Part shown: piece after piece, positions 1 to 5,290 of the stretch
How positions within the stretch are numbered: the stretch's first letter is position 1
How the letters are laid out: every line of letters starts with the position of its first letter
NCBI GenBank assembly: GCA_902765655.1
Contig: CACXAK010000026.1
Span: 1 to 10,827, forward strand
DNA length: 10,827 nt
Source: an uncultured bacterium
GTDB taxonomy: Bacteria > Cyanobacteriota > Vampirovibrionia > Gastranaerophilales > Gastranaerophilaceae
Direction of reading: 5' to 3'
Made by a program: the position numbers and the translations under genes
The notes under the pieces: model-generated
What the model was told of the DNA's origin: nothing
What the model saw: the letters and a program-made list of their open reading frames with translations, nothing else
Databases searched by the model: none

Positions 1-1
1 T

Positions 2-937
2 CAGGAAATTGCATACACCGATAATCCCGCACTTAATAAGGCCCCAAAATCCGAAGTTCAGTCATCAATTTTAGGTTTGGCAGAAGAGCAATCAGAATTT
101 TTACTGAGAGATTTGTATATAAGAAATTCCCTGAGCGGCGAATATATTCCGGCTGAAATTAATTTTGCATCACTTTCAGATGGAGAAAGATATGTCGGGG
201 TAATAAGAAACTTTACTGCACAGAAAGAAACCGAAAGATTAAGAGATGATTTCATCGCCACATTGACACACGATTTGAGAACTCCGCTTACTGCGGCAAT
301 AAAAACGCTGAATTTCTTCCTTGACGGGTCATTAGGAGAAATATCCGAACAACAGAAGCAGATGCTTACAGTTATGACAAAAAGCAACGAGGATTTGCTC
401 GGATTAGTAAACGCCCTTCTTGAAGTTTACAGATTTGAAAGCGGTAAACTTAATCTCTGCAAAACTGTTTTTGATGTCAATTCACTTTTAAGACAATGTT
501 ATGAAGAGCTTTTACCTCTTGCAAAAAGTAAAAACATTAATTTTGATGTTCACTCTGATTTTAAAGAAGAAATATTAATCGATGCAGACAGAGCTGAAAT
601 AAAACGCGTAATAATGAATTTATGCGGCAATGCCCTAAATTACACAAATAAAGAGGGAACAATAGATATTTATATAAAACTGCAAAACGGAGATTTAATA
701 TTCTCTGTTACAGATAACGGAAACGGGATACCAAAAGAGGATATACCGAATTTGTTTAAAAGATTTTCGCAGGGTACAACAAAAAAACGTTCCACAGGAA
801 CAGGTTTAGGGTTGTATCTGTCCCGCCAGATAATAGAAGCACATGGCGGAAAAATTTGGGTTGAGAGCAAAGTAAATAAGGGCAGCGAATTTTCATTTCT
901 GTTGACAAATGTTGCTGCCGTATCAAGGGTGGTTTAG
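2..937 (+). CDS. Sensor histidine kinase (PAS-like end, HisKA, HATPase_c), 5' partial
   Basis: The reading frame is open from the first bases of the window, so this is the C-terminal 311 residues of a longer kinase; the TTG at 77 is not a credible start. Residues about 30-80 look like the end of a PAS domain (GEYIPAEI, then GVIRNFTAQKE). The HisKA helix follows with the H-box HDLRTPL, phospho-acceptor His at about residue 90. The ATPase domain has an N-box (NLCGNALNYT, key Asn near 210), G1 (DNGNGIP from 238), F-box (NLFKRF) and G2 (GTGLGLYLS from 266), all intact, so the kinase should be active. It would bind ATP, autophosphorylate on His and pass phosphate to the regulator that starts 2 bases after its stop. 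Any transmembrane or sensing part lies left of the window, so the signal cannot be read. Confidence 0.93.
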   Translation, partial: QEIAYTDNPALNKAPKSEVQSSILGLAEEQSEFLLRDLYIRNSLSGEYIPAEINFASLSDGERYVGVIRNFTAQKETERLRDDFIATLTHDLRTPLTAAIKTLNFFLDGSLGEISEQQKQMLTVMTKSNEDLLGLVNALLEVYRFESGKLNLCKTVFDVNSLLRQCYEELLPLAKSKNINFDVHSDFKEEILIDADRAEIKRVIMNLCGNALNYTNKEGTIDIYIKLQNGDLIFSVTDNGNGIPKEDIPNLFKRFSQGTTKKRSTGTGLGLYLSRQIIEAHGGKIWVESKVNKGSEFSFLLTNVAAVSRVV

Positions 938-939
938 TC

Positions 940-1614
940 ATGGAAAAGAAAATAAAAGTAACAATAGTTGAAGATCACGACATGACAAGAATGGGATTGT
1001 CTTTTGCTTTAGAAAAAAGCGGCATTATTGACGTGATTGGAACAAGTGCTGATGGACAGGAAGGCGTAGAACAGGCATTGGAATTACGACCCGATTTGGT
1101 TGTAATGGATATCGGTGTTCCGACAATAGACGGGATCGAAGCAACAAGAAAAATTAAAAATGCCGTACCGGAAATTAAAGTGCTGATGAATACTTCAAGA
1201 GATGATGACAGCGATATTCTTGATTCTTTTGCAGCAGGCGCAGACGGATACATAACAAAAGGGGCGACTTCAGAACAAACCATAACCGCAATAAAAGCCG
1301 TCAGCGAAGGGGTAGGTTGGCTTGACCCTGCAATAGCAAGAGTGGTGTTGTCTAATATTCGCAAATCAGCATCCCCTGACGAGCCAAGCGGAGAAATCAA
1401 TTATAAAAAAGGCAAGAATTTATACGGTCTTACAGAAAGAGAAATGGAGGTTCTTGCACTTTTGGTCGAAGGTTTAAACAACCCTCAGATTTCAAAAAAA
1501 CTTGTAATTACAATTGCAACAACAAAAACTCACGTACATAACATATTACAAAAATTATATGTAAAAACAAGGGCAAAAGCAGTTGCAACCGCGATGAAAG
1601 ATGGTTTGGTATAA
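940..1614 (+). CDS. Response regulator, NarL/FixJ family (receiver plus LuxR-type HTH)
   Basis: This 224-residue protein is a full-length two-component transcription regulator. The receiver domain (about 1-120) has the acidic pair E11-D12, the phospho-acceptor D57 in VVMDIGVP, T85 and K107, so all standard phosphorylation residues are present. A linker leads to a LuxR-type helix-turn-helix from about 161 to 224, with the family signature LTEREMEVLALLVEG and a recognition region around KTHVHNILQKL. The ATG at 940 lies 2 bases after the kinase stop, and AAGGGTGG at 925-932 inside the kinase gene is a good ribosome binding site, so the two genes are co-transcribed and almost certainly partners. 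Its targets are unknown; the exported protein downstream is a candidate by position only. Confidence 0.95.
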   Translation: MEKKIKVTIVEDHDMTRMGLSFALEKSGIIDVIGTSADGQEGVEQALELRPDLVVMDIGVPTIDGIEATRKIKNAVPEIKVLMNTSRDDDSDILDSFAAGADGYITKGATSEQTITAIKAVSEGVGWLDPAIARVVLSNIRKSASPDEPSGEINYKKGKNLYGLTEREMEVLALLVEGLNNPQISKKLVITIATTKTHVHNILQKLYVKTRAKAVATAMKDGLV

Positions 1615-1622
1615 AATATAAT

Positions 1623-1650
1623 TTGACCGGACATAAATTTATTATTAAAT
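1623..1650 (+). promoter_or_regulatory. Possible promoter upstream of the exported-protein gene
   Basis: TTGACC at 1623-1628 is a good -35 element. The best -10 at 16 bases' spacing is TTAAAT (1645-1650), which matches TATAAT at only four of six positions and has no TG extension. It lies in the 79-base gap after the response regulator. Read-through from the two-component pair is equally possible, since no credible terminator is visible in the gap. Confidence 0.3.
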
Positions 1651-1680
1651 AATAAAACAGCAATGTTCTGAAACAAGCTT

Positions 1681-1685
1681 GGTGA
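1681..1685 (+). promoter_or_regulatory. Ribosome binding site that fixes the start at 1694
   Basis: GGTGA matches the anti-Shine-Dalgarno sequence and lies 8 bases before the ATG at 1694. The longer in-frame option starts with TTG at 1679, overlaps this site and would place extra residues before a normal signal peptide. Confidence 0.65.
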
Positions 1686-1693
1686 AAACATAT

Positions 1694-3205
1694 ATGAAAA
1701 AGATTTTAATAACACTTTTAATACTTTCGGTTGGTGTTGGGGCTTATGCTCTTACCCCAAAAGCTAAAGCGTCAAAATTCAGAAATCCTTTTACCAAAAA
1801 GGATTATAAATCCAAAGAAATTAAGTATGCATACGAGGTAAAAAAAGAAGATCTACAATATAAAAGAGATCAAAAGCTTCTAAATCGCCACCCAAGCGGT
1901 TATATGACAGTTGAAGAATATGAAAAACGGTCAGAATACAAAGATCCATCCACTTTTAAAGTTGACCCGCCAAAAATTGAAAAACCGTCAGATTTTAAAT
2001 ATGTACCTCAACCGCTTTTTAAAATCGTAAAATACAATGATCCCCCGGGAGGTGTTGAACTTCAGCTCGGACGCAAATTGTATTTTAATCGTTATATCAA
2101 TGGTCTTGGAGTTACTTCACCGGATTATACCAAACTTGTTTATCCTGCTATATATTATTATAGTGACTCAGGATCTGTCGGTGCAGACTTGTTTGTTATT
2201 CCGCTTGATCAAAAAGAAAATAACATGAATAAAATTTTAAAAGCAAACACTTCCCACAGAGAAGAAAGCCCTATATTATCAACAGACAAGGCAATTGATA
2301 ATTATGCGGCATTCAGAACTCTTACTCCTGTTGATTTCAACGCAGACGGAACAAAACTTCTTGCCAAAGAAAAGATAGGCAGCGGAGAAGACGGAATCTG
2401 GGAAACAAGAATTTACATTTATGATTTTAAAACCAAAAAAAGCTATGACCTTTCGGCAGTAAGAGATGCCATAAAATACTATTGGAAAGAATATGAAAAC
2501 CTGAATCTTATTGAAAAGAGATGGGATATAAGACCTTTAGGTTTTGATGCGGGGTATCCTGACAGGGTTGTTGTACAGGCCTATGGCTATACAGGTGAAA
2601 AACCCATATTTTTAGGAACATGGAGTGTTGATTGCTACGGAGAACAACCGAAATTTGTATCTTTGGATAAAAATTTTATGCCAAAAATCAGTATGAACGG
2701 GTTTAAACTTCAAAAAGACGGTGCTTTGGAATATCAGGTAGTTGTCCGAGAAGAAAAAGTTTTGGAAAAACAGGGCAAGATTATTAATAAACAAGTAAAA
2801 GCTGTAGATAAAAAAGAAGTCAAAAAAATAAAACAAGATTATAAATTTGAATTAAAAGAACTTACTGCAGATTACAAAGATAAAGCCAGAGATAACAATC
2901 GCCTGCAAAAATTTGCCGGTTCAACCGAAGGAACAGAACTTGAAGAAATGTACCATAAGTATCAGGTTGAACAAACTGAAAAAGATATCAAAAAACTTGA
3001 AAAGAAAATCGAAAAAACACAAAAAAATATTGATAAAAGAGAACAAAAAATTCAAAAATATACAGATAAAACTAAAGAATTAATGCATGCACTTGAAGAA
3101 GATGAAAAACAAACTAATAATGCTAATGAAAGCTCACAAATTCAAATGCCTGCTGAAAATGATACAGATGCCCCTGAGGTAAACTTCCCCCAGGATGCAC
3201 AATAA
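1694..3205 (+). CDS. Exported protein of unknown function with propeller-like middle and coiled-coil tail
   Basis: I do not recognise this 503-residue protein. The N-terminus is a classical Sec signal peptide: KK, then a hydrophobic stretch from I4 to about A17, with plausible signal peptidase I sites after A19 (AYA) or A26 (AKA). There is no lipobox Cys. Residues about 30-130 are Lys/Tyr/Pro-rich. Residues about 140-335 contain strands resembling TolB/WD40-like blades, such as SPDYTKLVYPAIYYY and VDFNADGTKLLA followed by RIYIYDFKTKKSYDLS. From about 350 to 480 the sequence is a Lys/Glu-rich, probably coiled-coil segment (KDIKKLEKKIEKTQKNIDKR), and the last 25 residues are acidic and probably disordered. 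The likely location is the periplasm or cell envelope. A structural or scaffold role is possible, but nothing shows catalysis. It follows the two-component pair on the same strand. Confidence 0.85.
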   Translation: MKKILITLLILSVGVGAYALTPKAKASKFRNPFTKKDYKSKEIKYAYEVKKEDLQYKRDQKLLNRHPSGYMTVEEYEKRSEYKDPSTFKVDPPKIEKPSDFKYVPQPLFKIVKYNDPPGGVELQLGRKLYFNRYINGLGVTSPDYTKLVYPAIYYYSDSGSVGADLFVIPLDQKENNMNKILKANTSHREESPILSTDKAIDNYAAFRTLTPVDFNADGTKLLAKEKIGSGEDGIWETRIYIYDFKTKKSYDLSAVRDAIKYYWKEYENLNLIEKRWDIRPLGFDAGYPDRVVVQAYGYTGEKPIFLGTWSVDCYGEQPKFVSLDKNFMPKISMNGFKLQKDGALEYQVVVREEKVLEKQGKIINKQVKAVDKKEVKKIKQDYKFELKELTADYKDKARDNNRLQKFAGSTEGTELEEMYHKYQVEQTEKDIKKLEKKIEKTQKNIDKREQKIQKYTDKTKELMHALEEDEKQTNNANESSQIQMPAENDTDAPEVNFPQDAQ

Positions 3206-3212
3206 TACTCTC

Positions 3213-3241
3213 TTGAAATGACATTATCATTGTGATACGAT
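3213..3241 (+). promoter_or_regulatory. Promoter of gltX, extended -10 type
   Basis: TTGAAA (3213-3218, five of six to TTGACA) is separated by 17 bases from TACGAT (3236-3241), which is preceded by TGA, giving the extended -10 form TGnTAnnnT. Transcription would start near 3248 and give a leader of about 57 bases. It lies just after the stop of the exported-protein gene, so gltX is probably its own unit. A weak TATCA/TGATA hairpin (3225-3237) followed by seven T's overlaps the same bases and could alternatively be a poor terminator of the upstream gene. Confidence 0.6.
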
Positions 3242-3262
3242 TTTTTTACCGAAATAATGTAG

Positions 3263-3282
3263 GTCGGTGTTACTATGCCGAC
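3263..3282 (+). other. Short GC-rich stem in the gltX leader
   Basis: GTCGGT (3263-3268) pairs with GCCGAC (3277-3282), a 6-bp stem with one G-U pair and an 8-base loop. It is GC-rich against a very AT-rich leader and ends 11 bases before the ribosome binding site. It does not cover that site and nothing like a T-box is visible, so its role is open. Confidence 0.35.
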
Positions 3283-3293
3283 AAATTTTAGAA

Positions 3294-3299
3294 AGAAGG
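3294..3299 (+). promoter_or_regulatory. Ribosome binding site that fixes the gltX start at 3305
   Basis: AGAAGG lies 5 bases before the ATG at 3305. The earlier in-frame ATG at 3275 has no such site in front of it. It would also add ten residues not expected ahead of the conserved VRVRIAPSPSG start of GluRS. Confidence 0.75.
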
Positions 3300-3304
3300 C
3301 AAAA

Positions 3305-4783
3305 ATGTCAGAAGTAAGAGTAAGAATTGCGCCGTCGCCAAGCGGAAATTTGCATATAGGAACCGCAAGAACGGCATTATTTAATTATTTATTCGCAAAG
3401 AAAAATAACGGTAAATTTATTTTAAGAATTGAAGATACAGATGCATTAAGAACTGAACAGGAATATGTTGATAATATTTTTGACAGCTTAAAAGCATTAG
3501 GGCTAAATTGGGATGAAGGTCCGGATGTAGGCGGAGATTATGGCCCTTATACACAATCTCAAAGATTTGATATTTACCCAAAATATATCCAGGAATTGTT
3601 AGACAAAGGTTTTGCATACGAGTGTTTCTGCACACCTGAAGAACTTGAAGCAGAAAAAGAAGAAGCAACTGCAGCTAAAAAGGCATACGTTTATTCTAAA
3701 AAATGCGAAAATTTAACTGAAGAAGAAAAAGCAAAACTTCGTGCAGAAGGCAGAAAACCGGCAATAAGATTTAATGTTGCAAAAGCACAGGCAGCTTTTC
3801 ATGATTCTTCAATTCTTGAATTTGATGATTTGGTTAAAGGGAAATTACACGTTGATACAAATTTAATCGGGGATTTTGTAATTATGAAATCCAACGGAGC
3901 TCCGACATACAACTATGCGGTTGTTATCGATGATGCACTAATGAAGATTACTCACGTTATCAGAGGAGAAGATCATATTTCAAATACATACAAACAAATT
4001 TTAATCTTTGAAGCATTAGGTTTTGAAGTTCCAAGATTTGGCCATTTGGGTATGATTTTAGCTCCTGACAGAAGTAAACTTTCAAAAAGACACGGAGCAA
4101 CTGCCGTTTCTGATTTTGTAAAAGAAGGTTATCTGACTGATGCTTTGATTAACTTTGTTGCATTACTCGGCTGGTCACCATCTGACGGTGAAGAAATCAA
4201 AACAGTTGATCAAATTGCTCAGGATTTCAGAATAAATGAAATTTCATCTTCAAATTCAATTTTTGAATATGACAAATTGAAATGGATGAACAGTCACTAT
4301 ATTAAAATGCTGCCTATTGAAGAATTGAAAGAAAGATTAAAGCCATATTTAACTCAATATCCGCTTAATGAGTTGACGGATGAGCAATATACGAAAATGG
4401 TTGAAATTACAAGAGAACCATTGACGTTGTTATCTGATATTACAGATGCAGTTCCGTATTTCTTCGGTAAAGATGTAAAAATGGAACCTGAAGCTTGGGA
4501 AAAGGCATTAGATAGTGATTCTTGTCAGGATGTACTGAAAGATTTCATTGAAAAAGCACAAGAATGGGAATGGAGTGAAGAAAATCTTCACGAAAAACTT
4601 GCTGATTTCAGAGCATATTGGAAAGAAACAGCAGGAATTAAGCCGAAAGTTACTATGTGGGCTGTTCGTGCTGCAATCACAGGCAGAACATGCGGAGCTG
4701 ACATGGTAGGAATTTTGGATATATTAGGTAAAGAAACAAGTTTATACAGAGCTAAAAAAGCCGTAAAACAAACTGTTGCTTAA
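3305..4783 (+). CDS. gltX: Glutamyl-tRNA synthetase
   Basis: This is a class I aminoacyl-tRNA synthetase that charges tRNA-Glu with glutamate in the cytoplasm. With the ATG at 3305 it has 492 residues, normal for bacterial GluRS. The N-terminus reads VRVRIAPSPSGNLHIGTART, with the HIGH motif as HIGT at 17-20. The KMSKS motif is KLSKR at 258-262 in the usual context DRSKLSKRHGA. C107-x-C109 and C134, 25 residues on, match the zinc-binding Cys positions of E. coli GluRS; Y130 precedes C134. RIEDTD, the family loop after HIGH, is present. The C-terminal anticodon-binding part (about 330-492) is complete. Whether it also charges tRNA-Gln, needing the GatCAB amidotransferase, cannot be judged here. 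It has its own promoter and terminator. The N-terminal block resembles cyanobacterial GltX by recollection, not by search. Confidence 0.97.
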   Translation: MSEVRVRIAPSPSGNLHIGTARTALFNYLFAKKNNGKFILRIEDTDALRTEQEYVDNIFDSLKALGLNWDEGPDVGGDYGPYTQSQRFDIYPKYIQELLDKGFAYECFCTPEELEAEKEEATAAKKAYVYSKKCENLTEEEKAKLRAEGRKPAIRFNVAKAQAAFHDSSILEFDDLVKGKLHVDTNLIGDFVIMKSNGAPTYNYAVVIDDALMKITHVIRGEDHISNTYKQILIFEALGFEVPRFGHLGMILAPDRSKLSKRHGATAVSDFVKEGYLTDALINFVALLGWSPSDGEEIKTVDQIAQDFRINEISSSNSIFEYDKLKWMNSHYIKMLPIEELKERLKPYLTQYPLNELTDEQYTKMVEITREPLTLLSDITDAVPYFFGKDVKMEPEAWEKALDSDSCQDVLKDFIEKAQEWEWSEENLHEKLADFRAYWKETAGIKPKVTMWAVRAAITGRTCGADMVGILDILGKETSLYRAKKAVKQTVA

Positions 4784-4805
4784 CATGTAAAATATAAATT
4801 ACAAT

Positions 4806-4837
4806 AAAAAAGACGGATTATAAAATCCGTCTTTTTT
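4806..4837 (+). terminator. Intrinsic terminator of gltX
   Basis: A perfect 14-bp hairpin. The GC-containing core GACGGATT (4812-4819) pairs with AATCCGTC (4824-4831) across the loop ATAA, and six A's before it pair with the six T's after it. It lies 23 bases after the gltX stop. The A/T symmetry would let it work on both strands, but no - strand gene ends here. Confidence 0.93.
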
Positions 4838-4855
4838 GTAAACAATTGTAAACAA
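4836..4855. repeat. Tandem direct repeat of TTGTAAACAA, two copies
   Basis: Two identical, directly adjacent 10-base units (4836-4845 and 4846-4855) start in the T-tract of the gltX terminator and lie upstream of the 72-residue gene. Each could place a TTGTAA -35-like element, but no good -10 follows at a normal distance. It could be a paired activator site or chance in AT-rich DNA. Confidence 0.5.
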
Positions 4856-4885
4856 ATTAAAAAATATCCTAAAGAATCACACAAT

Positions 4886-4926
4886 ATGTACCGATTTACA
4901 TGGTGTAAGCAATAATGAGGTACATT
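4886..4926 (+). other. Leader fold that touches the ribosome binding site of the 72-residue gene
   Basis: ATGTACC (4886-4892) is perfectly complementary to GGTACAT (4919-4925). That segment includes three bases (4919-4921) of the GAGGT ribosome binding site and reaches to 2 bases before the ATG at 4927. Inside it, TTACA (4896-4900) pairs with TGTAA (4904-4908) across the loop TGG. A competing 5-bp pairing, ATGTA (4886-4890) with TACAT (4897-4901), would free the ribosome binding site. The switch-like reading is inference. Confidence 0.45.
4917..4921 (+). promoter_or_regulatory. Ribosome binding site that fixes the start at 4927
   Basis: GAGGT lies 5 bases before the ATG at 4927. The in-frame ATG at 4915 overlaps this site and has no site of its own, so the shorter 72-residue protein is preferred. 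Confidence 0.75.
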
Positions 4927-5145
4927 ATGGATTTAAAATTTACAAACAACGGATTAGCAGAAGAAATTGATGCACTGAATCGTCTTGGCGAAGTTGTATT
5001 CGTATCAAAAGCAGCCGATGTTGAAGAAAAAGAATTTGATAATGTTGTTCAGATAATTGATGAAACAGGAAACGAAGTAAGCTGCACGATTGATAAGTTT
5101 ATCGAAATTTTTGACAATCAGGGCTTAGAAGGATTTATTCTGTAA
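4927..5145 (+). CDS. Small acidic protein of unknown function, 72 residues
   Basis: I do not recognise this protein. It has 17 Asp/Glu against 5 Lys/Arg (net about -12), one Cys (C53), and no signal peptide or membrane segment, so it is probably a cytoplasmic soluble protein. The first 20 residues look helical (LAEEIDALNRLG). Residues 22-72 alternate hydrophobic and polar positions (VVFVSK, VVQIIDETGNEVSCTID), suggesting a small beta-rich or SH3-like domain, though that is only a pattern reading. It stands alone between two terminators with a clear ribosome binding site. A strong terminator after a 72-codon frame argues that it is a real gene. Bases 5146-5171 and 5207-5240 hold nothing else I can support. 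Confidence 0.8.
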   Translation: MDLKFTNNGLAEEIDALNRLGEVVFVSKAADVEEKEFDNVVQIIDETGNEVSCTIDKFIEIFDNQGLEGFIL

Positions 5146-5171
5146 GAGAAAATAATATATGAAAAAGATTG

Positions 5172-5205
5172 AAGGCGGCCTTAAAACGGCTGCCTTTTTG
5201 TTTTT
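5172..5205 (+). terminator. Intrinsic terminator of the 72-residue gene
   Basis: AAGGCGGCC (5172-5180) pairs with GGCTGCCTT (5188-5196), 9 bp with one G-U, across the loop TTAAAAC. Two runs of five T's (5195-5199 and 5201-5205) follow. It lies 26 bases after the stop codon. Confidence 0.9.
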
Positions 5206-5241
5206 ATAAAAATATTAAATAAAAGTTAATTTTATATGACT

Positions 5242-5269
5242 TTATCAAAAATAACGTTAAACTTATAAT
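5242..5269 (+). promoter_or_regulatory. Promoter of clpB
   Basis: A consensus -10 TATAAT lies at 5264-5269. The best -35 is TTATCA (5242-5247, four of six) with 16 bases between. Transcription would start near 5276, leaving a leader of about 15 bases with GGAG (5279-5282) 8 bases before the ATG. No CIRCE inverted repeat is present, so HrcA control, common for chaperone genes, is not indicated. Confidence 0.5.
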
Positions 5270-5290
5270 ATAAATTATGGAGTTTAGTAT

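Noticed and set aside
975..1400. A 141-codon open frame on the - strand inside the response regulator gene
   Set aside because: It is antisense to an intact receiver domain, with no ribosome binding site or motif of its own.
1638..1656. Perfect 19-base A/T palindrome TTTATTATTAAATAATAAA as a terminator of the two-component pair
   Set aside because: It has no G-C pair and is followed by ACAG rather than a T-run. It may be chance in AT-rich DNA.
3217..3247. Intrinsic terminator of the exported-protein gene
   Set aside because: Stems are at most 5 bp and nearly all A/T, and the same bases form a better extended -10 promoter; left as an alternative in the promoter entry.
3275..3304. Longer gltX start at ATG 3275
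   Set aside because: No ribosome binding site lies before it, while AGAAGG sits 5 bases before ATG 3305, where the conserved GluRS sequence begins.
5207..5290. CIRCE or another heat-shock operator upstream of clpB
   Set aside because: No TTAGCACTC/GAGTGCTAA inverted repeat is present. Only a small AACGTT palindrome was seen.
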